Source of the DNA: Kaistella montana
Lineage (GTDB): Bacteria; Bacteroidota; Bacteroidia; Flavobacteriales; Weeksellaceae
Reading direction: 5' to 3'
DNA length: 64,000 nucleotides
Assembly: GCF_024436175.1 (NCBI RefSeq)
Contig: NZ_JANFQP010000001.1
Coordinates: forward strand, 1,116,001 to 1,180,000
The notes beneath the pieces are model-generated. The model saw only the letters and a program-made list of their open reading frames with translations. It was not told the origin of the DNA and searched no databases. The first letter of the stretch is position 1; each line of letters starts with the position of its first letter. A program made the position numbers and the translations under genes. Shown in pieces: positions 9,193 through 17,582 of the stretch.

Positions 9193-9756
9193 TTATCCCA
9201 TTTTTCTGTGAGTACTTTTTGGAGCTGCTTTTGCGGTTGAAGTCGCTGCTTTTGCTTTTGGAGCTGCAGGTTTATCAGCTTTTGGAGCCGCTTTTTTAGT
9301 TTCTTTCTTTTCAGTTTTAGCTGGTTTTTCTTCAGCAACTTCTGCAGTTGTTTCTTCAGCTTTCACAAAACTTTCAGGAGTGATGTAACCTGCTTTGCTC
9401 AAGATGTTGTACCATTGAGCCAATTTCTTAATATCAGAAACGTAAACTCTTTCAGTATCATAATCAGGTAGAGATTTCAACATGAATTCTCTAAGTTCAG
9501 CATCTGAAGATTTATGAGAGATGGTTTCTTTATAGTCGTAATTTTTTGCTACATTTTCAAATACTTCAAACAAAGGAACTTCTTTATCGAAGGTGAACAT
9601 CGCGATATTATCGAGCAAACTTACCTGAGAAGTATTACCAATGCTCACTTTTTTCTTAGTTACTACATCTTCAATGATAAAACCGCTTTTCAACTGTGAA
9701 ATTAATTTGTAAAGTCCCGGTTTTCCGGAGATTGAAATTATTTTTTCTAACTGCAT
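9193..9756 (-). CDS. DUF5606 family protein with Ala/Lys/Pro-rich tail
   Basis: This 187-residue protein belongs to a family confined to Bacteroidota (DUF5606). The first about 125 residues form the conserved globular part, beginning MQLEKIISISGKPGLYKL, with a sequence suggestive of an RNA- or protein-binding beta fold. The last about 50 residues are low-complexity and strongly basic (repeated AAPKA and KPA units), reminiscent of histone-like tails. Function is not established. It lies downstream of def with a 72-bp gap on the same strand. Confidence 0.85.
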   Translation of the reverse strand: MQLEKIISISGKPGLYKLISQLKSGFIIEDVVTKKKVSIGNTSQVSLLDNIAMFTFDKEVPLFEVFENVAKNYDYKETISHKSSDAELREFMLKSLPDYDTERVYVSDIKKLAQWYNILSKAGYITPESFVKAEETTAEVAEEKPAKTEKKETKKAAPKADKPAAPKAKAATSTAKAAPKSTHRKMG

Positions 9757-9828
9757 TTTCTTATTTTTTTGTTTGAATTGATTAATTATTGTTTTTTCTT
9801 CTGAAAAAAGCTCATTCCCAAGGTTTAA

Positions 9829-10401
9829 TTATTTTGGGAATCTCATTTTATAATTTACGGCTACATCGCCTTGAGAGATTTTTACCAATTTGCCTTTTAC
9901 CAGCTTTTTCTTCAAAGAGCTCAGGTGATCGGTGAAAAGTACCCCTTCGATGTGATCGTATTCATGTTGGATAACTCTTGCGCGGATGTCTGAAAAAGTT
10001 TCGGTATGTTTAACGAAATTTTCATCATAATATTCGATCAGGATGGTTTCTTTACGTTTCACATCTTCCCGAATATCGGGTATGGAGAGGCATCCTTCGT
10101 TGAATTTCCATTCTTCCCCGGATTCTTCTAAGATTTTCGCATTGATGAATACTTTTCTAAAATCTTTCAGTTCATCGGCGATATCTTCGTAATCTTCATC
10201 TTCAGCCAATGGAGAAACATCTACAACAAAAAGCCTGATATCAAGACCTATTTGTGGCGCAGCCAATCCTATGCCATGTGCCGATTCCATTGTTTCAAAC
10301 ATATTCTGCACCAGTTCTTTCAGTTCCGGATAGTTCTGATCAATCTCATGACAGTGTTTTCTTAAAACTGCATCTCCGAATGCACGTATTGGTAATATCA
10401 T
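9829..10401 (-). CDS. def: Peptide deformylase
   Basis: This enzyme removes the N-formyl group from nascent proteins. The 190-residue protein contains all three signature motifs: GIGLAAPQIG (residues 43-52), EGCLSIP (102-108, metal ligand Cys104) and QHEYDHIEG (145-153, metal ligands His146 and His150, catalytic Glu147). An acidic insertion lies between the first two motifs (about 66-82). The start overlaps the stop of ruvX by 4 bp (ATGA), so the two are translationally coupled. Confidence 0.97.
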   Translation of the reverse strand: MILPIRAFGDAVLRKHCHEIDQNYPELKELVQNMFETMESAHGIGLAAPQIGLDIRLFVVDVSPLAEDEDYEDIADELKDFRKVFINAKILEESGEEWKFNEGCLSIPDIREDVKRKETILIEYYDENFVKHTETFSDIRARVIQHEYDHIEGVLFTDHLSSLKKKLVKGKLVKISQGDVAVNYKMRFPK

Positions 10402-10814
10402 CTTTGTTTCTGTTCTAAAAAATTCTGCAATATCAATGTTGCACTTATTTTATCAATTAACCCTTTTTCTTCCCGTTTTTTCTTGCTTTTACCACTTTGG
10501 GAGATATAGAAAGAAGCCATTTTCGAGGTATATCTTTCATCCATACGATGAATTTCTATTGTAGGAAACTGGGATTTCAGTTCTTCAATAGTCTTTAAAA
10601 TATCCTCTTCAATGGCGGAAAGATTTCCTTTTAAATCGGTGGGAAGCCCTATGACGATGCCTTCAACGTTATTTTCCTTCAAATATTGCTGCAAGAATAC
10701 AAAAATATTTTTGGTTTCCACGGTATCCAATGCTGAAGCGATTATTTGAAAATCGTCTGTAGCTGCAATTCCGCAACGTGCTTTTCCGTAATCTATCGCA
10801 AGGATTTGTCCCAT
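10398..10814 (-). CDS. ruvX: Holliday junction resolvase-like RuvX/YqgF
   Basis: This 138-residue RNase H-fold protein is essential in many bacteria and is linked to pre-16S rRNA processing. It opens with the family motif ILAIDYGKARCGIA, whose first aspartate is catalytic, and has EGIVIGLP in mid-sequence and MDERYTS near the third motif. The ATG at 10814 is chosen over an upstream TTG at 10823 because the -7 promoter element ends only 6 bp before this ATG, so the TTG would not be transcribed. It overlaps def by 4 bp. Confidence 0.93.
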   Translation of the reverse strand: MGQILAIDYGKARCGIAATDDFQIIASALDTVETKNIFVFLQQYLKENNVEGIVIGLPTDLKGNLSAIEEDILKTIEELKSQFPTIEIHRMDERYTSKMASFYISQSGKSKKKREEKGLIDKISATLILQNFLEQKQR

Positions 10815-10820
10815 CGTGTG

Positions 10821-10828
10821 CAAATTTA
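10821..10828 (-). promoter_or_regulatory. -7 element directly at the ruvX start
   Basis: On the minus strand this reads TAAATTTG, with 6 bp between it and the ruvX ATG. Transcription starting a few bases after the element would give a leaderless or nearly leaderless ruvX-def mRNA. Confidence 0.65.
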
Positions 10829-10927
10829 AGAAAATTTACTTAACCTTTTTTTATCCCTTATTCTATTTTTTTTTATAAAAATGAGAAAAAAATGTATAAT
10901 TTTAATTTCCCAAAAATTAGACTTCAG

Positions 10928-11407
10928 ATGAAAACCTTAATTCTCGTTCGGCATGCTAAAAGTGATTGGCCGGAAAACACAGAAGACTTCGACCGGCCAC
11001 TTGCGGAACAAGGCCTCCACGACGCTACAAAAATGGCCCAATTTCTTAAAGAAAATAATATCGTCATTGATAAATTTGTTTCCAGTCCTGCCCTGCGAGC
11101 GCTGAGTACCTGCAATATTTTCAACGAGACCTATCAACTTGAGGTAGAAACCAATAAGAAACTGTACAATGCCAACGAAAGCAGCTTTGAATCGGTCATT
11201 TATGACCTGAGTGATGATGTGAATTCTGTGGCGATGTTTTCGCATAACAATGGGATTTCTAATTTTGCCAATATGATTGGTGATCAGATTTTTTCGTTTC
11301 CAACCTGTGGAGTTGTAGGTTTTTCGTTAGATTGCGACTCGTGGTCGGAGTTTGAAAGTACCGATAAGAAGGTGCTGTTCTCCTACGAACCTAAAAAACT
11401 GAAGTAA
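10928..11407 (+). CDS. SixA-like phosphohistidine phosphatase (histidine phosphatase superfamily)
   Basis: This 159-residue cytoplasmic protein has the catalytic LVRHAKSDWP motif at its N-terminus, with a conserved second-half histidine in FSHNNGI. This matches the SixA branch, which removes phosphate from phosphohistidine on signalling proteins; the actual partner here is unknown. The ATG at 10928 puts the RHA motif 7 residues in, as is usual; an upstream in-frame ATG at 10892 adds 12 residues that do not resemble the family. The gene stands alone and ends in a strong hairpin. Confidence 0.85.
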   Translation: MKTLILVRHAKSDWPENTEDFDRPLAEQGLHDATKMAQFLKENNIVIDKFVSSPALRALSTCNIFNETYQLEVETNKKLYNANESSFESVIYDLSDDVNSVAMFSHNNGISNFANMIGDQIFSFPTCGVVGFSLDCDSWSEFESTDKKVLFSYEPKKLK

Positions 11408-11448
11408 GAATAGCTCAATTCCGATAAAATCCTTTATCGTATTCTATA

Positions 11449-11500
11449 GAAAACCCCGAAAATCATGATTTATTCTGATTTTCGGGGTTCTTTAATTTTA
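11449..11500. terminator. Bidirectional terminator between convergent genes
   Basis: A 14-bp perfect stem (11452-11465 with 11476-11489, core CCCCGAAAATCA) sits between the SixA-like gene and the serine hydrolase gene; a T-rich stretch follows on the plus strand. Confidence 0.85.
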
Positions 11501-11514
11501 ATTGAAAGGAGAAA

Positions 11515-13065
11515 TTAATCTTTCCTTTGCAGATCCAAATCGTCAAAGTCGAAACTGAAATCGGTGATATCGGAAATCGGTTTCATTTTAGCCGATTGGG
11601 CTTTGCCGTTTTCATCATAATTAAAGATGACGAAAGTATCCGCATCATAACTTCTGTCGTCCCATTTGGCAATAAAAGTATTGTTGTTATAAGGCAAGAG
11701 TTGACCTTTTAGACGAGGAGAATTTTTACAGAAGATTCTGTAATTTTTTCCTTCTTGCGCTACGATTACCTCTCCAAACCATACGTCGCGGTAGGTACCG
11801 ACTACTTGTTCAGGCTTTGGTTGTAAATTTTTCTCTTTTTGGAAAGCGGTTGCTTTTGCAAAAATCTCTTTTTTTCCTTTGGTAAAATCAGCATCTACTT
11901 TTGCCATTCTGTCTCCGTAGGTTTTCAGCCAATTGCGGTCTTGCACTCCGAGGTAAGCATCTTTCACGGTATTGGTGATGGTATTGAAAGCCGCCCCACT
12001 CTGCTGATTGGTGAGAACTATAATCCCTAATTTCATGTCAGGGATCAAGGTAAATTGGGTCACTGTACCGATTAATCCACCGGTGTGGTATACCTGTTTA
12101 TGTCCTTTCACGTCTGTAAGAAACCAACCTAAACCATAACCTCCGAAATTGGAATCATAAGCATTTCTGAGTGCTACCGGAGTCGATATTTGAAGATTCC
12201 AGAGTTGTTGAATTTGTTTATCTGAAACGAGTTTTTTGCCATCTTTAGTGGTGAAACCATTCATCAGAAAATTAGCCCAAGTCGTCATATCGGTAATGTT
12301 GCTGATAATTCCACCGGCTGCGTTGGCGGTTTCGTTCCAATCGTGAGGTACTGCTACGGCTTTTCCGTCAACTGGAGCGTGTGCATCGATGATGTTGGAT
12401 ACATTCGCTGCTTTCGCGCGGTTATAACTTCCGAAGCTGGAATTCATCCCGACTGGTTTCATGATTCTCTGTTCAATAAATTCTGCCCAAGATAGGCCGG
12501 AAACGCGGTGGATAATTTCGCCTGCCACGATGAACATGATGTTGTTGTAATCCAAAGTTGTGCGGAAATCATTTTCAGGTTTTAGGTACCGAACATTGTG
12601 GATGATGTCATTCACGGTAAGACTGCCCCCTTCCGGGAAGAACATTAAGTCTCCCTGTCCTAAACCGAGACCGGCACGGTGGGTAATTAAATCCTTGATG
12701 GTGACATTTCGGGTTACATAAGGATCGTACATCTGAAACTCCGGGAGGTACTGGGTGACTTTGTCGTCAAAATTCAGTTTGCCTTCATCAGCCAGGATTG
12801 CTAATGCAGTTGCGGTAAATCCTTTAGAATTGGAAGCGATTCCAACGAGGGTATTTTGATCCATTTTCTTTTGAGTGGTCAATGAGCTTACGCCAAAACC
12901 CTTTGCATAGACCAAATTTCCATCTTTGATGATGCCGACCGACATTCCGGGTACGTCAAAAGTTTTTAGGGTATTCTGTATCAATTCATCTAATTTTTTC
13001 TCTTCAACTTGTGAGAAAGCCCATAGAGAAATCAGGATGAACAGGAAGGAAAAATTGCGTTTCAT
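11515..13065 (-). CDS. Serine hydrolase, beta-lactamase/penicillin-binding fold, with C-terminal DUF3471-like domain
   Basis: This 516-residue secreted or periplasmic protein has a signal peptide ending WAFSQ at about residue 19. The class C beta-lactamase-type catalytic set is present: SxxK as SNSK (Ser78-Lys81), YxN as YNN (Tyr173-Asn175) and the third motif HTGG (about residue 329). A separate beta-rich domain of about 110 residues follows the catalytic domain, as in DUF3471-containing homologues. Likely roles are peptidase or esterase on peptidoglycan or D-amino-acid peptides; antibiotic hydrolysis cannot be inferred. It is monocistronic. Confidence 0.88.
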   Translation of the reverse strand: MKRNFSFLFILISLWAFSQVEEKKLDELIQNTLKTFDVPGMSVGIIKDGNLVYAKGFGVSSLTTQKKMDQNTLVGIASNSKGFTATALAILADEGKLNFDDKVTQYLPEFQMYDPYVTRNVTIKDLITHRAGLGLGQGDLMFFPEGGSLTVNDIIHNVRYLKPENDFRTTLDYNNIMFIVAGEIIHRVSGLSWAEFIEQRIMKPVGMNSSFGSYNRAKAANVSNIIDAHAPVDGKAVAVPHDWNETANAAGGIISNITDMTTWANFLMNGFTTKDGKKLVSDKQIQQLWNLQISTPVALRNAYDSNFGGYGLGWFLTDVKGHKQVYHTGGLIGTVTQFTLIPDMKLGIIVLTNQQSGAAFNTITNTVKDAYLGVQDRNWLKTYGDRMAKVDADFTKGKKEIFAKATAFQKEKNLQPKPEQVVGTYRDVWFGEVIVAQEGKNYRIFCKNSPRLKGQLLPYNNNTFIAKWDDRSYDADTFVIFNYDENGKAQSAKMKPISDITDFSFDFDDLDLQRKD

Positions 13066-13305
13066 GAAGTTTATATTTAATGACCACGAAGATATAAATT
13101 TTTTCAGTGCATTTGCGCATTGGGAACGCCCAGTTGGGAAATGGTGGTTGAACCCCCTCTTTAATCAATGGAGCGGGAATGTTGGGAAGCAGTTAGATAG
13201 CAGATTAGTTCGGGTCACCTTCGGAAAAGATACCCTTTTACCGAAGTTGATATGGCTTTGACATGAAGAAGACATTAAGTATCCCTTAAGTATACTGCGC
13301 TTTGG

Positions 13306-13338
13306 TACGGCTCAACTACGGCTCAAGTACGGCTCAGC
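13306..13338. repeat. 11-bp tandem repeat, three units
   Basis: The units TACGGCTCAAC, TACGGCTCAAG and TACGGCTCAGC are contiguous and differ only in the last two positions. They lie about 190 bp upstream of a hypothetical gene. A second 11-bp tandem repeat of different sequence occurs at 59983-60026. Confidence 0.9.
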
Positions 13339-13494
13339 CTCTGTGAAACATCTACCATAAAGGGTTTGGAAAAATTTAATAAGAAATAAAAAGGTGTTTT
13401 TACCTTTAAAGAAGAAATACAATGAAATGCTTCATCCTGTTTTGTAAAATTACGAAAAAGATTATTGAACAGGAAAATTTTAATGAATTTTTAT

Positions 13495-13502
13495 TAATTT
13501 TG
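13495..13502 (+). promoter_or_regulatory. -7 element upstream of hypothetical gene
   Basis: TAATTTTG matches TAnnTTTG and ends 27 bp before the ATG at 13530. Confidence 0.5.
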
Positions 13503-13529
13503 ATATAGATCTAAAATACTGAAAAACTG

Positions 13530-14183
13530 ATGGGTAAGGTAACTTCTATTAAAAAATTCAAAGGCAAAGTAGGCAACGAAGTCTATTATCTACTGAATGG
13601 GCAAAAAATAGTACGCCAAGTTGCCTCGAAAAGAAAAGGGCCGAAAACACAAGCTCAAAAAAATAATGAACTTAATAATACTGAATTTGCAAAGGCAGCT
13701 TCGGCAGGGAAAAATCTTCGGAATGCACTGGCCGAAGAGTGCGAAAGGATGAATGACCGCTACCTCTACCAAAGGGTGAATAAGTTGATGCTGGACTTGA
13801 AAGCGTGCGATGTTGCCGAAAAGGGATTGAAGACGCCCATCGGTGGTTTGGAAACCCCACAAGGACAGGCAATCCTAAGAGATTTCACATTTCACAAAAA
13901 ATATGGGAGCTTCCCAAAGTTGAATAGCGCGATACGGCAAGAGGGCAATGCTGCATTGCACCTTTCCCCTGGTCGCAGTAAGATTTTGGGAATTACGGAA
14001 TTGCAAGTGAATCTTGAGAATGGAGACTCGCGTAAACATTTGCATCCTGCTCCAATTGAAAGCCCCAAAAATATAGTGGAATTGAAGTTGAACTTCAGGC
14101 GCAAGAAAGGATACACGGAGTTGCTTTTTATTTGGGGCGAGAAGTTTTTGCAAGGAGTGGTCGTGGCAGATGTTAGATGTTAG
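13530..14183 (+). CDS. Hypothetical protein, GKxGN-type N-terminus (DUF6266-like)
   Basis: I do not recognise a function. The 217-residue basic protein starts MGKVTSIKKFKGKVGNEVYY; this short Lys/Gly-rich beginning, followed by a VYYLLNGQKIVRQ stretch and a KGPKTQAQ linker, resembles the N-terminal part of DUF6266-like proteins, which occur in several copies in Flavobacteriia genomes. There is no signal peptide or membrane helix. The middle is helical (about residues 45-95) and the C-terminal half is beta-rich. It stands alone in a gene-poor patch with tandem repeats on both sides, suggesting an accessory or mobile-associated locus. Confidence 0.65.
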   Translation: MGKVTSIKKFKGKVGNEVYYLLNGQKIVRQVASKRKGPKTQAQKNNELNNTEFAKAASAGKNLRNALAEECERMNDRYLYQRVNKLMLDLKACDVAEKGLKTPIGGLETPQGQAILRDFTFHKKYGSFPKLNSAIRQEGNAALHLSPGRSKILGITELQVNLENGDSRKHLHPAPIESPKNIVELKLNFRRKKGYTELLFIWGEKFLQGVVVADVRC

Positions 14184-14220
14184 ATTTCAGATTTTTACAG
14201 GATAAAAGGCAAAAGTTTTT

Positions 14221-14300
14221 TTTGGAGTATGGAGGATGATGTATGGAGGATGTTTTTTTGGGAGTATGGATTATGAAGTTTGGAGTATGTTTTTGGAAAT
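14221..14300. repeat. Degenerate G-rich direct repeats
   Basis: The short motif GGAGTATG occurs three times (about 14224, 14261 and 14282) and GTATGGAGGATG twice (about 14228 and 14241) within 80 bp, just after the hypothetical gene. No coding potential is seen. Confidence 0.6.
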
Positions 14301-14418
14301 ATAGAAGGTTGCTCCGTTTTTCTTTGTTTTATGGCAGTAAGGAACGTAACCACTTTTTGGCAAAAAACTTTTTTTATTTTTTTTCACAAAAAAAATGTAT
14401 TAATTAAGTAAATCTTAA

Positions 14419-14652
14419 AGCAAACAAAAACACACACTTCCCACAACTACCTTAATTTACATCTACTTAATAGGAACATTTAATTTAGAAAGTCATGGCT
14501 GTGTTATATCGAATGAAATAATTAATCAAATTGCAAGAAGCAACACAGAAGCGGAAAATAATTTAACATTGAAATACGGAAGTGATTGGAAGGAAAAATT
14601 TCTGAAAGAAGTCGATTACGCTTACAATATTGAAAAGAAATCACAAAAGTAA
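14419..14652 (+). pseudogene. C-terminal gene fragment without start codon
   Basis: A frame that opens after a stop at 14416 and ends at TAA 14650-14652 encodes 77 residues. Its last 58 read like a real protein C-terminus: charged, helical, with WKEKFLKEVDYAYN and no low complexity. There is no ATG and no ribosome-binding site. It is preceded by an A/T homopolymer region (about 14368-14400). It looks like the surviving 3' end of a longer gene lost by deletion, in line with the degraded character of the patch. I cannot name the family. Confidence 0.45.
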
Positions 14653-15109
14653 TATCTTGGGTAGTAAAGCCATTCAATTAACTAAGGTTTTTAAGAAATT
14701 AAAAGTTATAGTCTATACTTAAAAACCCCCGCCATAACATAATGGAAATTATACGCACCTGCCATCCGCAGAAACGTTGCATTCCGTACCGCTTCGCGCA
14801 ACTCTTATTGGCAAAATTTCCTTGGTGTTATCAATACAACGATTTGGTTAACTCATTCTCATTGAGGCAAAATAATCGCAGAAAGGGAACAGCAAGCCAA
14901 GATGACTTATTTAATGATCTTGAGCCGATTAGCAAAAATAATCTGCTCATTTTTTTATTATATTTGAGCCAAATAAAAACCGGTGCCGGCAGATCTGTAT
15001 CTTATCACTTGAATTTAATGTAATCTCCACACGGCCACAGCAAATTTAGGTTATTTATTGACGTTTTTATGATCGAATATACAGAAGATAATGAAAACAA
15101 ATTAAAAAT
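14653..15109. other. Gene-free 457-bp interval
   Basis: It contains a 93-codon open frame (14742-15023, plus strand) whose composition (many C, R, Q and no recognisable fold) looks like chance translation of non-coding DNA. No promoter or terminator of normal form was seen. It probably belongs to the same decayed patch as the upstream fragment. Confidence 0.45.
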
Positions 15110-15874
15110 ATGAAAAATCAAGAAACCACTATACAAATGAATAAAGTTGCGAAAATCACGTTGATTTTTTGGCTCATGAAAATTGTCGCCACTACCCTCG
15201 GAGAAACCCTTGGCGATTTTATTTCTATGACATTAAATTTGGGATACACCGTTGGGATTATCATTACTCTTGCGTTTTTCCTTGTTGTATTATTTACCCA
15301 ACTTTCAGTTAAGAAATACATTCCAGTTATTTATTGGCTCGTCATTATCGGAACCACAACTTTAGGAACAGAAATCTCGGATTATATCGACAGAAGTTTA
15401 CATTTGGGGTATCCTTTAGGAAGTTTTTTACTCGTTTGCTGTTTGCTTCTAACCTTGTTTCTTTGGTTCAATAAATTTAAAAACCTTGAAGTATATCCCA
15501 TTATCAACCGCCAGAAAGAGTTGTATTACTGGACCGCTATTCTTTTTTCAAATAGTTTAGGGACGGCATTCGGAGATTTTCTTGGTGATTATTTTGGACT
15601 GAGTTATCTGCAAGGAGCTTTCGTGACGGGAGGGGTAATACTTATCGTGGTTCTGCTTCACTACTTCAGTAAAATCAATCATATTATTTTATTTTGGGTA
15701 GCCTTCATTTTTACCCGTCCTTTCGGTGCCACTTTTGGTGATTTCTTAACCAAACCCATTGAAAAAGGTGGTTTAAATCTCGGCACACTAAATTCCTCGC
15801 TTGTCTCCATGGGTATCATGATTGTTTTGCTTTTGATTGCCCATCGACAACATCGCTTGAGCTTCAATGATTAG
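15110..15874 (+). CDS. COG4705-type membrane protein with four internal repeats
   Basis: This 254-residue protein has about eight hydrophobic segments and belongs to an uncharacterised membrane family (COG4705). Its fourfold internal symmetry can be read by eye: TTLGETLGDFIS, TTLGTEISDYID, NSLGTAFGDFLG and PFGATFGDFLTK, each followed by a G(L/Y)xxG turn. The first and third units are the most alike. The acidic GD or SD pair within each membrane pair suggests ion or small-solute handling; that is inference. The last bases overlap the start of the YkvA-like gene by 8 bp, so the two are probably co-translated. Confidence 0.75.
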   Translation: MKNQETTIQMNKVAKITLIFWLMKIVATTLGETLGDFISMTLNLGYTVGIIITLAFFLVVLFTQLSVKKYIPVIYWLVIIGTTTLGTEISDYIDRSLHLGYPLGSFLLVCCLLLTLFLWFNKFKNLEVYPIINRQKELYYWTAILFSNSLGTAFGDFLGDYFGLSYLQGAFVTGGVILIVVLLHYFSKINHIILFWVAFIFTRPFGATFGDFLTKPIEKGGLNLGTLNSSLVSMGIMIVLLLIAHRQHRLSFND

Positions 15875-16268
15875 CATGAAAAAAAAGTTGATCCAATTTA
15901 AAGAACAGGTAAAAAAATTAAAACAAGAAACCGTTCCTATTTACTATGCACTATTCGACCATCATACACCTTGGTCAGCCAAGATATTAGCAGCACTTAA
16001 GGTTGTTTACTTATTGAGTCCCATTGATTTAATCCCAGATTTCATTCCGATTTTAGGTTTGCTGGATGATTTGATAATTGTTGCGTTGCTCATTAAAGCA
16101 ACCTTACAGCTGATCCCAAACGACGTACTTGACGATATCAAGAGTAAAATTAACCGTGAAGAAAAACTGTCTACAAAATGGTATTATGCTTTGCCAATCA
16201 TTCTGTTTTATGTCTATCTGTTGTTTTTACTTTTCAGTTATGCACGGCAGTGGTGGGATTTCGGATGA
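15867..16268 (+). CDS. YkvA/DUF1232 family membrane protein
   Basis: This 133-residue protein carries the DUF1232 core YLLSPIDLIPDFIPILG (about residues 48-64), which is diagnostic, and one or two hydrophobic segments plus a C-terminal membrane helix (about 107-125). Function is unknown for the family. The first ATG (15867) overlaps the stop of the COG4705 gene by 8 bp; a second ATG at 15876 just after that stop is an alternative start, three residues shorter. Confidence 0.82.
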   Translation: MISMKKKLIQFKEQVKKLKQETVPIYYALFDHHTPWSAKILAALKVVYLLSPIDLIPDFIPILGLLDDLIIVALLIKATLQLIPNDVLDDIKSKINREEKLSTKWYYALPIILFYVYLLFLLFSYARQWWDFG

Positions 16269-16411
16269 CTTTCCTTAGTATAAAGATTTTAAGAGTCAAT
16301 GATATTTTGCTAAACTATTCTGTGATAAGAAAAAAAAACTCATTTCATCCACCAACCTTAAGAAATTGGAGCGATTTTTGAAGATTAACAACGACTGAAA
16401 ATTTCGCAGTA

Positions 16412-17544
16412 ATGACTAAAAATCCATCCAACCAAACTTTCTGGAGTACTGGAAATGGCAAAGATTTTCGAGAATGGGCAGCAATTTCCGAAAGCAAAAT
16501 TCCCCAAAACTTCGACACCCAACTGTTTTACCACTACGATTCAGAAGTCGATGAGTTGGCAAAAAAATGGCTCCAAAACGGCGACTTCAAAAAAATAATG
16601 CAATCCTTACACGGAAGTTCTGCGAGTATTGAACTTCCGGAAGATTATCTTTCACTGAAAAACAAAATGGCGACCGTTCCTGATTGGGTGAATTTCGACC
16701 TCATCCGAGAAGCAAGTGAACTTTCTCAGCGCAGCGGGCTCAACGGATTGCTGGTTCTCCGAAATTTTGCGCTTTTGGGTGGTTATTATTTTGCCAATCT
16801 TACCAAACCTTTGGTGGCGACCGGATCTTTGGAAAAAGGCGCTGTCCATCGGCTTTACAACACCCTTAGTTTTTGGGTTAACGTTTCCCGCACCTCAGCA
16901 AATGCTCAGGAATTGAGGCTTAATGCCTGTTTGAGAACCCGACTTGTTCATTCTGTTTCCCGATTGATGATTGAGCAAAAACAACCTGATTGGAATCAGG
17001 AGCAATATGGTGTTCCGATCAATCATGCCGATATGATCGCCACCAACATCGCTTTTACGGTGTATTATCTTTACGGTTTGCAAAAACTGAATTTTGATTT
17101 CACCGAAAAAGAGGAAGAAGGTATTTTTCATTTATGGAAATATGTGACCTGGATGTTGGGCGTGCCGGAAGAGGTCATTCCCAAAACAAAACCGAGGCGT
17201 TGCATTTCTTCTATTTCTGGACTCAATACCAATCTGCTCCAGACAAGGATTCGCTAATACTTACCGATTCGCTTCTTCATGAAAACACGGCGATCAACCT
17301 TTTGAAACTTGAGGTCGTAAAAAATAACATGGGCTACATTCATAAAAGTATTGCCAATTATCTTTTGGATGACCACATCAAAAAAAGCTTGGAAATTCCT
17401 ACAGTTCCGTTGAAAAAAGTTGTACCGAATGCATTGAGGTTGAAGAATGAAATCACCCTTAACCGAGAAAAACAAATCGAAACCGGAAACCAGGAACAAC
17501 AAAGCGTTCTTCAAGATTATAAAAACAATATTTCAGGGCATTAA
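16412..17544 (+). pseudogene. MpaB/DUF2236-type oxygenase-like gene with a frameshift
   Basis: Two overlapping frames encode one protein. The first (16412-17257) reads as a DUF2236/MpaB-like alpha-helical protein up to GVPEEVIPK, then turns into an unrelated R- and S-rich tail. The second frame picks up at TEALHFFYFWTQYQSAPD (about 17191) and continues to 17544 with normal family-like sequence. The switch lies in CCAAAACAAAACC at 17181-17193; adding one A would restore a 377-residue protein. The region has no canonical slippery heptamer. It may be a true inactivating mutation or a homopolymer sequencing error. The family is proposed to contain heme-binding oxygenases, some of which cleave polyisoprene. 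Confidence 0.8.
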
Positions 17545-17582
17545 TTTTTCCGTAAAAACTATTTTTCGACTTTAATTAGTGG

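Larger units (their letters stand above)
13066..13529. other. Gene-free 464-bp interval upstream of the 217-residue hypothetical gene
   Basis: There is no convincing coding frame. It holds an imperfect hairpin (CTTCGGAAAAG with CTTTTACCGAAG, 13219-13246), a direct repeat TTAAGTAT (about 13275 and 13287), the three-unit 11-bp tandem repeat at 13306-13338, and a -7 element at 13495-13502. Confidence 0.6.

Noticed and set aside
12926-13261. 111-codon plus-strand frame overlapping the start of the serine hydrolase gene
   Set aside because: It is mostly antisense to a well-supported gene with signal peptide, and its translation has no recognisable features.
14742-15023. 93-codon frame in the gene-poor patch
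   Set aside because: The composition looks like translated non-coding DNA, there is no -7 element or conserved motif, and no family is recognisable.
17181-17193. Programmed -1 frameshifting in the MpaB-like gene
   Set aside because: No X XXY YYZ slippery heptamer or downstream structure was seen; a lost base in an A run is the simpler reading.
17134-17544. A separate gene starting with ATG at 17134
   Set aside because: Its first about 18 codons are antisense in style to the coding frame of the MpaB-like protein; only the part after about 17188 is protein-like, so it is the second half of a frameshifted gene.
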